Shown here: piece by piece, positions 29,725 to 38,578 of the stretch
Layout: each line of letters starts with the position of its first letter
Numbering within the stretch: position 1 is the stretch's first letter
Source of the DNA: Sphingobium sp. Cam5-1
GTDB taxonomy: Bacteria > Pseudomonadota > Alphaproteobacteria > Sphingomonadales > Sphingomonadaceae
Assembly (NCBI RefSeq): GCF_015693305.1
Contig: NZ_CP065139.1
Coordinates: 799,501-863,500, forward strand
Direction: 5' to 3'
Length of the DNA stretch: 64,000 nucleotides
Made by a program: the position numbers and the translations under genes
Notes under the pieces: generated by a model
Seen by the model: only the letters and a program-made list of their open reading frames with translations
The model's database searches: none
Told to the model about the DNA's origin: nothing

Positions 29725-32700
29725 TGCGGCCTTTCTTCGCCTTCTTCTTGCTGATGCTCGCCGCTTTGACGGTGCCGGTGGTGATCCTGCATGCTTCGGA
29801 TGCCGAGAAGCCGGTCGCGCGTGTTTATGCGGTCACGCCGCCCGCGCCGATGAGCCAGACGGCGGAACAGGTCGCGGTTAAGTCGGATGGCTGCTACAGC
29901 TGCCACACCAAAACCGACGAGCCGTCGATGCATGCGACGCCAGCGGTGATGCTGGGCTGCGTCGATTGCCATGGCGGCGACGCGACCGTGCGGGGCGATC
30001 CTGCCCATGGGTTCGACGATCCGGCCTATGTCGCCGCGCGGGACAAGGCGCATGTCCTGCCCCGCTATCCGGGAAGCTGGCATTATCCGTCCTCGGCGAA
30101 CCCGAAGCGAACTTACGCCCTGCTCAACCGCGAAGCGCCCGAATTTGTGCGCTTCGTCAACCCCAGCGACTATCGCGTGGCGCGGGAGGCTTGCGGGTCG
30201 TGCCACATGCAGACGATCGAGGCGGCGGAGCGGTCGCTGATGGCGTCGGGCGCGATGCTGTGGGGCGGTGCGGCCTATAATAACGGGATCGTGCCGTATA
30301 AAAATTACATCTTCGGCGAGGCTTATACCAAGGACGGCAAGCCCGCGAAGATCGTGTCGCCCGGATCGCCTCCCGGCACGCTGACGGCGGAACAGAAGGC
30401 GCGCGGCGCGCTGGCCGAACTCTATCCGCTACCCAACTGGCAGGTGACGCCGCCGGGCGACGTGTTCCGCGTGTTCGAGCGCGGCGGCCGCAATATCGCG
30501 ACGCAATTTCCGGAGATCGGCCTGCCCAATCCCACCGGGTCGATCCAGCGACTGGAGGAGCCGGGGCGGCCCGACCTCAAGCAATCGAGCCGTGGCCCCG
30601 GCACCGGCCTGCGCGTCGCGATCCCGGTGCTGAACCTGCACAAGACCCGCCTCAACGACCCCTATATGTGGTTCATGGGGACAAATGATCAGCCGGGCGA
30701 CTATCGCCATTCGGGCTGTTCTGGGTGCCATGTCGTCTATGCCAATGACCGCGAGCCGCGCCACAGCCTGACCTATGCGCCATATGGGCGCGACGGGCAG
30801 ACGGCCACGGTGGACCCGACCATCGCGAACAAGATGGAACATGGCGCACTGAAGGGTGCCCATGACGACACGCCCGACCATCCCATCGGCGCGGTCAAGG
30901 AAAGCGGGCATCCGATCCGCCACGCCTTTACCCGCGCGATCCCCACCGCGCAGTGCATGAATTGCCACATGCACCAGCCCAATATCTTCCTGAACAGCTA
31001 TCTCGGCTACACCATGTGGGACTATGAGTCCGACGCCCCGCTAATGTGGCCGGAGAAGCAAAAATATCCCGACGCGGCCGAGGTGCACAAGACGCTGGAA
31101 CGCAATCCCGAAGGGGCAGCGCCGAAGGGCAAATGGTCCGACCTCGACTTCCTGCGCAACGTCTATGATCTGAACGACAAGGCGAAGGACACGCAGTTCG
31201 CCGACTATCACGGCCATGGCTGGAACTTCCGCGGCGTCTTCAAGCGCGACCGCGAGGGCAATCTGCTCGACGCAGACGGCAAAGTCGTGTCGAACGACGA
31301 TCCGGAGAAATGGCGCAAGAAAGGTGAGGGTAAATTCGTCCAGCCCGGCACCAATCCGGGCAAGTCCGTCCACCTGATGGACATCCACGCCGAAAAGGGC
31401 CTGCAATGCGCCGACTGTCATTTTGCGCAGGACAGCCATGGCAACGGCTTCATCTATGGCGAGGTGGCGAATGCCATCGAGATCGGGTGCAAGGACTGCC
31501 ATGGTACGGCTGATGCCTATCCGACGCTGCTGACGTCGGGACCGGCCGCGCCGCCGAAAGGCAATAGCCTCGCCCTGCTGCGGAATCCGGACGGAAAGCG
31601 GCGGTTCGAATGGTTCTATGACGCGAGCGGGCGGCGCAAGCTGATCCAGCGGTCGATCGTGGACCCCAATCTCGAATGGGAAGTGTCGCTCGTCAAGGAC
31701 AGCGTCGATCCCGCCAACCCGCATTTCAATGCCAAGGCCGCGCGCGCCAAGCTGATGAGCAAGTCGGGTGCGGAGGATGGCAGCTTCGCCTTTGGTCCCG
31801 GCGTGGCTAAGGCAGACCGGGCGCATGGCGATGACTCCATGGCCTGCTTCACCTGTCACCTTAGCTGGACGACAAGCTGCGGCGGCTGCCACCTGCCGAT
31901 CGAGGCGAACTGGAAAACCTCGCTGCACCATTATGACGGGGAGGAGACGCGCAACTTCGCGACCTACAACCCGCAGGTCGCGCGCGATGAGATGTTCCAG
32001 CTCGGCAAGCACATGACGACCAAGGGGAATGAGACGGCCCCGGTCAGATCGACGTCCGCGCTGGTGCTGTCATCCACCAACATCAACCGCGAGCGCATCT
32101 ATATCCAACAGCCGCCGATTTCGGGCATCGGCTTTTCAAGCCAAGCCTTTGCGCCGCATTTCCCGCATACGGTGCGAAAGACCGAGACGAAGACCTGCTC
32201 CGACTGCCACCTGTCGGCCAAGGACGATAACAATGCGATCATGTCGCAGCTGATGTTGCTCGGCACGAACTTCGTGAACTTCGTCGGCCTCAATGCCTGG
32301 ACCGGGCTTGAAGGCGGGTTCGAAGCGATCCGCGTCACCGAATGGGACGAACCGCAGGCCGTGATCGGCAGCTACCTGCAAAAATATGCCTATCCCGACT
32401 ATTGGAAGCTGCATGTCGAGCAGAATGGCCGCGAGCTGAAGAACTGGGTGCGCGGGCGTACCTTCGACAAGAAGGCGTCGGGCGAGACGCATCCGATCGA
32501 GGAATTCCGCAATGTCGTAAAGGGCACCGCCGATCGCGTCGGCTGCCTGCAACTGCGCGGCGAATATATGTATGTGGCCGAAGGCAAGGGCGGCTTCCGC
32601 GTCTATGACGTGGCGTCGATCGCCAACAAGGGCTTTTCGGAAGCCATCGTCAGCGGGCCTTTCTCGAAGCTCGGCCACAACACCGGCGTAGCGTCAAAAA

Positions 32701-33692
32701 ATGCGACCTGCATGGCGCTGCCGACCAATCAGCCGATCAACCCGCTGCGCAGCACCAAGGAACTGCGCGAGATCAACCAGGAACAGCCATTCCTGCCGAT
32801 CTACAGCTATGCGGCGGTGACGGACAGCGTCGAGGGCCTCATCATGGTCAATATCGAGACCATGGCCGACGGCGAGTTCCGCAACAATTTCCTGAAACGC
32901 GCCGTCACCTGGAACCCGGACGGTGTGTTGAACGGGGCGCGCCATATCCAGCTTGCCGGGCAAATCGCCTATATTACCGCCGATGTGGGCCTGGTGGTGG
33001 TGGACCTCACCGACCCGCGGCATCCGCGCCTTGCCGCCGTCCGCCCGCTGAAGGATGCGCGGGCAAGCGCGATCCAGTTCCGCTACCTCTGGGTCACCGA
33101 CGCTGAAGGGCTGAAGCTGTTCGATGTGACGAAGCTCACCGATCCGGTGGCGCTGCCGACCGCGACCGTGCCGCTAAAGGACGCGCGCCGCATCTATCTG
33201 GCGCGCACCTATGCCTATGTCGCGGCGAAGGCTGAGGGCTTGGCAATCATCAACATCACCAATCCCTTGAAGCCCAGCCTCTATGCCAAGGAGACGTTCG
33301 GCGGAAAGATGACGGACGTGGAGGATGTGATCGTCGGCACCACCAACGCCTCCCTCTTCGCCTATGTCGCGGACGGCCGGAACGGCATGAAGGTCATCCA
33401 GCTGACCAGCCCGGCGAGCCAGCCCAATTTCTACGGCTTCTCCCCCGCGCCCAAGCCCGAACTGATCGCCTGGGCACGTACGCCCACGCCTGCGGTGGCG
33501 CTGTCCAAGGGGCTGGACCGGGACCGGGCGGTGGACGAGACGGGCGGGCAGATCGCGGTGTTCGGACGCCTCGGATCGCGACCCTTCACCCGGCCCGAGA
33601 TGGAGCGCTTGTTCCTGACGTCGAAGGGCGTGCCCTACAAGGTCAGCGATGATGTGGACATGAAGAGCTGGCGGCCGCCCTTGTTGCGGTGA
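29724..33692 (+). CDS. ten-heme c-type cytochrome with C-terminal LVIVD repeats
   Basis: 1322 residues. A signal segment (FFAFFLLMLAALTVPVVIL) is followed by ten CxxCH heme sites: CYSCH, CVDCH, CGSCH, CSGCH, CMNCH, CADCH, CKDCH, CFTCH, CGGCH and CSDCH. The C-terminal 350 residues hold four or five LVIVD-type beta-propeller repeats (GLVVVDLTDPRHPRL, GLKLFDVTKLTDPVAL, GLAIINITNPLKPSL). LVIVD propellers are typical of surface or secreted proteins. A decaheme protein following an outer-membrane barrel suggests an outer-face electron carrier or a large multiheme oxidoreductase. The substrate is unknown. It is the last gene of the nine-gene operon. Confidence 0.85.
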   Translation: MRPFFAFFLLMLAALTVPVVILHASDAEKPVARVYAVTPPAPMSQTAEQVAVKSDGCYSCHTKTDEPSMHATPAVMLGCVDCHGGDATVRGDPAHGFDDPAYVAARDKAHVLPRYPGSWHYPSSANPKRTYALLNREAPEFVRFVNPSDYRVAREACGSCHMQTIEAAERSLMASGAMLWGGAAYNNGIVPYKNYIFGEAYTKDGKPAKIVSPGSPPGTLTAEQKARGALAELYPLPNWQVTPPGDVFRVFERGGRNIATQFPEIGLPNPTGSIQRLEEPGRPDLKQSSRGPGTGLRVAIPVLNLHKTRLNDPYMWFMGTNDQPGDYRHSGCSGCHVVYANDREPRHSLTYAPYGRDGQTATVDPTIANKMEHGALKGAHDDTPDHPIGAVKESGHPIRHAFTRAIPTAQCMNCHMHQPNIFLNSYLGYTMWDYESDAPLMWPEKQKYPDAAEVHKTLERNPEGAAPKGKWSDLDFLRNVYDLNDKAKDTQFADYHGHGWNFRGVFKRDREGNLLDADGKVVSNDDPEKWRKKGEGKFVQPGTNPGKSVHLMDIHAEKGLQCADCHFAQDSHGNGFIYGEVANAIEIGCKDCHGTADAYPTLLTSGPAAPPKGNSLALLRNPDGKRRFEWFYDASGRRKLIQRSIVDPNLEWEVSLVKDSVDPANPHFNAKAARAKLMSKSGAEDGSFAFGPGVAKADRAHGDDSMACFTCHLSWTTSCGGCHLPIEANWKTSLHHYDGEETRNFATYNPQVARDEMFQLGKHMTTKGNETAPVRSTSALVLSSTNINRERIYIQQPPISGIGFSSQAFAPHFPHTVRKTETKTCSDCHLSAKDDNNAIMSQLMLLGTNFVNFVGLNAWTGLEGGFEAIRVTEWDEPQAVIGSYLQKYAYPDYWKLHVEQNGRELKNWVRGRTFDKKASGETHPIEEFRNVVKGTADRVGCLQLRGEYMYVAEGKGGFRVYDVASIANKGFSEAIVSGPFSKLGHNTGVASKNATCMALPTNQPINPLRSTKELREINQEQPFLPIYSYAAVTDSVEGLIMVNIETMADGEFRNNFLKRAVTWNPDGVLNGARHIQLAGQIAYITADVGLVVVDLTDPRHPRLAAVRPLKDARASAIQFRYLWVTDAEGLKLFDVTKLTDPVALPTATVPLKDARRIYLARTYAYVAAKAEGLAIINITNPLKPSLYAKETFGGKMTDVEDVIVGTTNASLFAYVADGRNGMKVIQLTSPASQPNFYGFSPAPKPELIAWARTPTPAVALSKGLDRDRAVDETGGQIAVFGRLGSRPFTRPEMERLFLTSKGVPYKVSDDVDMKSWRPPLLR

Positions 33693-33798
33693 GGGGTGCT
33701 AGCTTCAAATGAGCTTGCACAAATCACAATGATACAATCTCCCCTCTGGTTCAGTGGCCGCGAACGAGCTATTTAAGGGTTCTGGAGGATTTCAATCG

Positions 33799-34023
33799 AT
33801 GTCTAAGAAGGGTCAGCATGTCGTGCCTAGTGGCACTGGGTGGAGCGTCAAGAAGGCGGGTTCTACGAAGGCGACCAGCACTCATGCGACTCAGGCAGAC
33901 GCTGTCAGGGTTGCCACGAAGATTGCTCAAAATCAAAAGACAGAACTTTATATCCATGGGCGCGATGGGCGTATTAGAGAGCGCAATTCCTATGGTAATG
34001 ATCACCATCCTCCCAAAGGTTAA
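33799..34023 (+). CDS. DUF2188 small protein
   Basis: 74 residues from an ATG at 33799 with GGAGGA ten bases upstream. The pattern HVVPSGTGWSVKK, a Thr/Ser patch, AVRVATKIAQNQKTELYIHG and DGRIRERNSYGNDHHP match the DUF2188 family of small basic proteins, whose function is unknown. Base composition is visibly more AT-rich than the flanking genes. It is two bases before the next gene and forms a two-gene cassette with it. Confidence 0.8.
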   Translation: MSKKGQHVVPSGTGWSVKKAGSTKATSTHATQADAVRVATKIAQNQKTELYIHGRDGRIRERNSYGNDHHPPKG

Positions 34024-34025
34024 AC

Positions 34026-34655
34026 TTGGACGCTCCACCATTTGACCGTTCGGTCTTTATCAACTGCCCTTTTGACGAAGAGTTTGCGCCTATTCTTCAG
34101 GCTGTGGCGTTCTGCGTCGTTTTTTTGGGATTTTACCCTCGTTTCGCGCCAGAGAACGCCGACAACGGAGTGGCCCGGCTGGATCGCATTATAGATCTCA
34201 TTCAAGGTTCCAAATACGCCATTCATGATTTGAGCCGTTGCAAGTCCATATCAGTTGGCGAGTTTGCTCGAATGAACATGCCATTTGAACTTGGACTCGA
34301 TCATGCATGTAAAAGATATGGCAGTTCTCCCCTGAACGAAAAGCAGATACTAATCCTGGAACACACCCGTTTTGATTATCAGAAGTCTTTATCTGATATT
34401 TCTGGGTGGGACATCCAGTCCCACGACGGCAGTTTTGAAAAAGCTGTCCGTAAAGTGCGAAGCTGGTTGATAGCGCAAGCAGGTGCGGCGTCAGTGGGAG
34501 CCGCGCTTATCCAAGGAAAGTATTTGGCATTCCAAGAATGGTATTGGGAACGGGAACTTGCGGCCGGCTCCTCAGAAGAAGACATCAGGGAATATCCAAC
34601 AGCAGAATTAGTTTTGGCCATGCATGAATGGATGGCAGCAGGCCAGCCAACCTAG
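34026..34655 (+). CDS. conserved TIR-like/nucleotide-binding-like protein of unknown function
   Basis: 209 residues from a TTG with AAAGG six bases upstream. The sequence shows VFINCPFDEEFAPI, GFYPRFAPE, YAIHDLSRCKS, NMPFELGLDHACK and LSDISGWDIQSH. I recall these as marks of a widespread uncharacterised family. The Rossmann-like beginning and the ELG segment are reminiscent of TIR or nucleoside-deoxyribosyltransferase-like folds that bind or cleave nucleotides; this is structural inference. AT-rich composition and its pairing with DUF2188 suggest recent transfer, perhaps as a small defence or stress module. Confidence 0.72.
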   Translation: MDAPPFDRSVFINCPFDEEFAPILQAVAFCVVFLGFYPRFAPENADNGVARLDRIIDLIQGSKYAIHDLSRCKSISVGEFARMNMPFELGLDHACKRYGSSPLNEKQILILEHTRFDYQKSLSDISGWDIQSHDGSFEKAVRKVRSWLIAQAGAASVGAALIQGKYLAFQEWYWERELAAGSSEEDIREYPTAELVLAMHEWMAAGQPT

Positions 34656-34707
34656 CGCTTAACAGCCATCATAGGTTCTGATGTTTAATCCCTGAAGGAG
34701 AGAGCAC

Positions 34708-35556
34708 TCAATCCGGCCGCTCCGCCATCAACATCCGCACCAACGGCTGCATGCCTGCATCGAACTTCGCCAGCGTCGCGTGATCGCCCGCCGTTTCGAA
34801 ATGCGTGACAAGACCATGCTCCGTCCAGCGGTGGAGCGCATAGGCGGGCGCGTCGGCGATGATCATCGGCCGGTTGTCCGGGGCGTCCGGATCCATTGGC
34901 CGCAGGTCCAGCGCCAGTTGCGGGGCGGTTGAGGAGCAGATGGCGACGGTCGTGCCCTGCCACGGCGCCGTGATGGTACGGTGGAGGTGACCGCAGAGCA
35001 GCGCGGCGATGTTGGGGCGGTTTGCGATTGTGTCGGCGAAGCGCTGGACCCAGGGCTCGTCCGGGTGGGTGTTCATCCATTCGATCCCGGCTTCGACCGG
35101 GGGATGATGCAGGACGATGAGGGTGGGCGTGTCCGGGTCTTCATCGAGCCGGGCCCCGAGCCATGCGGCGCGCGCTTCGCAGAAGGCGCCGCCGTGGCGG
35201 CCGGACTCCAGCGTGTCGAGGATGAGGATGCGGCGGTTTTCCAGCGGGATGGCGTAGTGGACGAAGCCGTCCTGCTGCGGGATGTGGGGGAAATGCCGCG
35301 CAAAATTGGCGCGATCATCATGATTGCCCATGGCGGGCCAGACCGGAAAGGGGCATTGCGCAAAGGCTTCCGCGAGGGCGCGGTAGCTTTCGGGGTCGCC
35401 CCGCTCGGTCAGATCGCCGGTCGCGAGCAGCAGGTCAGGGCGGTTGGGGCCATCAATCAGAGCGCGCAGCACCTGATCGAGCCGTTGGCGGTTAAGCTCT
35501 GCCGGATTGCCGGAGTCGAAGCCGAGATGAATGTCGGTGATCTGGGCAATCAGCAT
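34708..35556 (-). CDS. CpdA-like cyclic-nucleotide phosphodiesterase (calcineurin-like)
   Basis: 282 residues from an ATG at 35556 with GGGGAG nine bases upstream. The five metallophosphoesterase motifs are present: QITDIHLG, ATGDLTERG, GNHDDR, LHHPP and GHLH. The order and length match the CpdA class III cAMP phosphodiesterases rather than general phosphoesterases. It would hydrolyse cAMP (or cGMP) made by the CHASE2 cyclase. It lies 16 bases after the FHA-decaheme gene and is convergent with the TIR-like gene. Confidence 0.8.
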   Translation of the reverse strand: MLIAQITDIHLGFDSGNPAELNRQRLDQVLRALIDGPNRPDLLLATGDLTERGDPESYRALAEAFAQCPFPVWPAMGNHDDRANFARHFPHIPQQDGFVHYAIPLENRRILILDTLESGRHGGAFCEARAAWLGARLDEDPDTPTLIVLHHPPVEAGIEWMNTHPDEPWVQRFADTIANRPNIAALLCGHLHRTITAPWQGTTVAICSSTAPQLALDLRPMDPDAPDNRPMIIADAPAYALHRWTEHGLVTHFETAGDHATLAKFDAGMQPLVRMLMAERPD

Positions 35557-35572
35557 GGTCTTTAGCTCCCCC

Positions 35573-37381
35573 TTACCCGTCGCGGCCGGCGCGCCGTGGC
35601 CTGTCCGCCTGATCCCGTCTGACCGCGCGATCAGCGGGCGTCCATGGCGCGCCGTCGCCGACATGATAGCTGTGGCACATGGCGCAGCCGGACGGCACAT
35701 CGGCCTTCGCCTTTTCACCGCCATGGCAGGTGCGGCAGCTGTCTATGCCCGGCAGCAGCAATTGGCGCGCATCATGGCTTTTGGGCGCGGCGTGGCAGCT
35801 TTCGCAACTTTCCGTGCTGTGCGCCTTATGGTCGAACCAGCCCTTCATCATGTAGCGCATCGGCTGGTTGACGGGGGTGACTTGCCAGCTTGTCCCGCCC
35901 CCGGTGACGATGTGGCAATCATAGCAGGCCCCGCCCTTGGAAAAGACCGCGCGGATGGCGTCGTCGGCGCGGGAGGGGCGGGCGGCTGCCGCGCCGAAAT
36001 AGGCGTGATAGACGCGGCCCTGCGCATAGTCGCCGGGGCGGCGTCTTGCCATGCCGCCGAGCGACGGCGGGGGGGCGGGGGCGGTGGAGCGGTAGTAGGC
36101 GCGAAGGTCCGCGATCACCTGATCGGGCTGACCATGGCGCAGGGTGCGGACAGTGCCGCCAATCGTCTCGAAAGCGAGGCTGTGGCAGGACTGGCAGTCG
36201 CGTTCCATGTCGACGGGCAGGAAACGTACGCCGTCGGCGGTGGGCCGGTGGCAGTCCTTGCACGCGAGGGCGTCGCCATAGCCCGATTGCGCGCCAAGCG
36301 TGCGCGCCATCCGGGCGACGCCGCCGGTCTTTGACAGGTGGAGATCGTGCGGGAATTTGAGGCCGCTGTCGTCCATCGGTTTGGTGTCGAGGCTGGCGCG
36401 GGTGAAGCTGGGGTGCTTGCCGGGGTTGTATTGCACGAGCGCCGAGAATTGCGGGTGGGCGGTGCCGAAGTCGCTGGCGTTGGCGAGCTTCGTGTCTTTG
36501 AGACGATCCTTCAGGCTGCCGTGGCAGTCGGTGCAGAAGGCCTGCGGCGTGGGCTGCATGGGGCCAGCGCCTTCATGTTCGCGATGGCAATCGACGCAGG
36601 CGCCCTCGGGGGGCTTGCCGAAGGTGGCCGCGACGAGGTTCAGGAACTTGCCGCCAATGCCCGGCTCCGCGCGCGCCATGGCGATGCGGGCGGCGGGGGC
36701 GTGGTCGTGGACCGACTTGTGGCAAGTCTGGCATGCGGAATCGCGGACGGACACGAACGCCTTTTGGTGGCAGGTTTCACACTTTCCTTCGAGGGCATGG
36801 TGCGCCTGGCTCAGGGGGCCGGAGGACCAGGCGCCGTCGCCCTTCACGCTGTAGATGTTGCGCGTGTCGTCGGCGGGGCGGGTGGCGTAGCTGTAGATGG
36901 GAACCGCGAGGAAGCCGATGAGGATCGCCAGCACAAGGCCCCATGCGGTCAGGCGCTTGGGCGGGGCGAGGCGGGCGAGGGAGAAGACGCGGGCCTCCTC
37001 CTTTTCCTCCGACGCTTCGGAAACGGCATCGACGCGGCGGATGGAGAGGATGGTCGCGCCGTCTTCTTGGGCCACGGTGATGCGATGGCCGCCGAAGCGC
37101 AGTTCCGCGCCCTTGGTCGTGTCGATGTCGGCCGACTGGGTGGTGCGGCCTTCGACATCGAACCCCAGCGTGCCGGTGGCGCGCACGCGGAGGATGCGCG
37201 CATCGACCTGCTCGATCCGCGCGTGATCGGGTTCCAGCGCGAGGTCGGGGAGGTGGATGTCGCTGGTGGAGGCGCGGCCGAGGGTGAGCTGCGGCTTGGC
37301 GAGCGTCGCGCTGCGGACGATCTCGCGGCCGTCTGCGGTGAGACTGATCTGGCGGACTATGAAGGGCATGTTCGCGCTCAC
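35573..37381 (-). CDS. FHA domain - membrane helix - decaheme cytochrome fusion
   Basis: 602 residues starting at a GTG that overlaps the upstream stop (GTGA). Residues of about 5-105 are an FHA domain (LGRASTSDIHLPDLALEPDHARI), the fold that binds phosphothreonine. The Ser usually found before the His is replaced by Pro-Asp. A membrane helix lies at about 146-166 (AWGLVLAILIGFLAVPIYSY). The rest has ten heme sites: CETCH, CQTCH, CVDCH, CTDCH, CKDCH, CQSCH, CYDCH, CESCH, CRTCH and CAMCH. The FHA part would be cytoplasmic and the hemes periplasmic, so electron flow could be tied to Thr phosphorylation. I know of no described protein with this architecture. Confidence 0.85.
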   Translation of the reverse strand: MSANMPFIVRQISLTADGREIVRSATLAKPQLTLGRASTSDIHLPDLALEPDHARIEQVDARILRVRATGTLGFDVEGRTTQSADIDTTKGAELRFGGHRITVAQEDGATILSIRRVDAVSEASEEKEEARVFSLARLAPPKRLTAWGLVLAILIGFLAVPIYSYATRPADDTRNIYSVKGDGAWSSGPLSQAHHALEGKCETCHQKAFVSVRDSACQTCHKSVHDHAPAARIAMARAEPGIGGKFLNLVAATFGKPPEGACVDCHREHEGAGPMQPTPQAFCTDCHGSLKDRLKDTKLANASDFGTAHPQFSALVQYNPGKHPSFTRASLDTKPMDDSGLKFPHDLHLSKTGGVARMARTLGAQSGYGDALACKDCHRPTADGVRFLPVDMERDCQSCHSLAFETIGGTVRTLRHGQPDQVIADLRAYYRSTAPAPPPSLGGMARRRPGDYAQGRVYHAYFGAAAARPSRADDAIRAVFSKGGACYDCHIVTGGGTSWQVTPVNQPMRYMMKGWFDHKAHSTESCESCHAAPKSHDARQLLLPGIDSCRTCHGGEKAKADVPSGCAMCHSYHVGDGAPWTPADRAVRRDQADRPRRAGRDG

Positions 37382-38253
37382 CAGTAGAAAAAGACGCTGA
37401 CGATATGCGCGGTGAGCGCGGCGAGCAGGGCGAAGGTGGCGGGCACATGGACGTAAAGCCAGATTTCCAGCAGTGCCTTTAATCGCAGGTGCCGGCGGAG
37501 GCGGGCGAGCATGGCCTGCTTGCGTTCGAGCAGGGCGTCGATCTTTTCGAGCGGTTCCTTACCTGTGTCGGGATGGTCGCCGGTCCAATGGCGGAGCGAC
37601 GCCTGCGCGGCGGCGGTGGCGCAGCGGGGGTAGCGGCCCGAGAGGCGGGCGATGAGGCTGCCGCCGAAGGGGTCGTCGTTGAGGGACAGGCGGACCAGGC
37701 TGGCCTGTTCATGGGGCAGGGGCTGGGCGGCGTCGTGCAGCTGGCGGTCGATGGCGCGGATCGCTTCGAGCATCTGCACCTGCGTCATTTCCGCCCGGTT
37801 GTTGCTGAGCGCGGAAGGCAGCGTCGCATAGACGATGATGCCGAATAGGCCTGAGAAAATGACTAGCATCATCAGGACATAGGCGAGGGTGTGGACGTTC
37901 CAGCCAAGTTGGAAACCGGTGTGCAGCGTGCCGATGACGATGAGGCTCAAACCCAGATAGACATGCGCGCTGGTCCATGCCTTCAGCGACCAGCGGCCGC
38001 GCGTCATGGCGCGCTTGCGCAGGCCGAGCAGCGTGAGCCAGAGGATGAGGCCGACGCCGATGGTGCCGAGCGTGTAGCCGTACCAGCTGCCGCCATTATG
38101 ATGGGGCGTGATGTCGATCATCAAATAGCTGGCGATGACGAGCAGACAGAGAAGGCAAGCGATCTTCAGCCAGCGGAAATTGGCGTGGCGCAGGAACCCG
38201 TCGTGCAGGGTTTCGCCCTTGGTGCGGCGGGTGGAGGTAGCGCGTGTGGCCAT
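37378..38253 (-). CDS. membrane b-type cytochrome-like protein
   Basis: 291 residues from the ATG at 38253. Four or five hydrophobic helices are visible: IACLLCLLVIASYLMIDI, GTIGVGLILWLTLLGL, HVYLGLSLIVIGTLH, TLAYVLMMLVIFSGLFGIIVYA and a C-terminal HVPATFALLAALTAHIVSVF. Paired histidines in helices (H-VYLG, LH-TGF, NVH-T; H-VP, AH-IV) resemble heme ligands of cytochrome b561/DsbB-like reductases. A cytoplasmic loop of about 100 residues separates the last two helices. It would pass electrons from quinol or the neighbouring flavoprotein to the periplasmic decaheme protein. The start is weakly supported; a ribosome site is not clear. Confidence 0.72.
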   Translation of the reverse strand: MATRATSTRRTKGETLHDGFLRHANFRWLKIACLLCLLVIASYLMIDITPHHNGGSWYGYTLGTIGVGLILWLTLLGLRKRAMTRGRWSLKAWTSAHVYLGLSLIVIGTLHTGFQLGWNVHTLAYVLMMLVIFSGLFGIIVYATLPSALSNNRAEMTQVQMLEAIRAIDRQLHDAAQPLPHEQASLVRLSLNDDPFGGSLIARLSGRYPRCATAAAQASLRHWTGDHPDTGKEPLEKIDALLERKQAMLARLRRHLRLKALLEIWLYVHVPATFALLAALTAHIVSVFFYW

Positions 38254-38360
38254 CAGAGGGTGACCACTCTGGCTTGGAGGGTCATCGCTGCACATCGCCC
38301 GACAGCGTTCTCAAGAACACCGGGCGGAATATCACGATCACCTCTCCTCCGCTCGCCCTG

Positions 38361-38388
38361 TTTGAGCGAGCCAGCCGTCTCGCTCAAA
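38361..38388. repeat. hairpin, perfect 10-base arms
   Basis: TTTGAGCGAG, an 8-base loop (ccagccgt), and CTCGCTCAAA. It lacks a T-tract, so it resembles a REP-type or Rho-blocking structure more than an intrinsic terminator. It lies downstream of the FAD/4Fe-4S gene in transcription order. Confidence 0.6.
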
Positions 38389-38420
38389 TGTCGAAGGGCT
38401 TCACTTCTCTTCAAGAAAGT

Positions 38421-38450
38421 GCAGGGCTTCGACAGGCTCAGCCCGAACGG
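38421..38450. repeat. dispersed intergenic repeat copy
   Basis: The core CTTCGACAGGCTCAGCCCG, followed by AACGG, is a motif I recall as a dispersed repeat in sphingomonad and other proteobacterial intergenic regions. Only one copy was noted in this window. Confidence 0.45.
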
Positions 38451-38578
38451 CGGTGGGGGGGAGCAATTCAGGGCGGTTTCCTGTTTTGAAGCAATCAGAA
38501 GATGGGTCCCCGCCTGGGCTTGCGCCGCCTTTCGGGTCGCGGAGATGACGGAAATGCGTTGAGCGTTAATCGCCATGC

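Larger units (their letters stand above)
38254..38578. other. 325-base intergenic region with dispersed repeats
   Basis: No gene was seen. It holds a perfect 10-base-arm hairpin (38361-38388) and a copy of a common dispersed intergenic repeat (38421-38450). The region separates the b-type cytochrome gene from the FAD/4Fe-4S gene, both on the minus strand, so a promoter for the former may lie here, but no clear -35/-10 was found. Confidence 0.5.
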
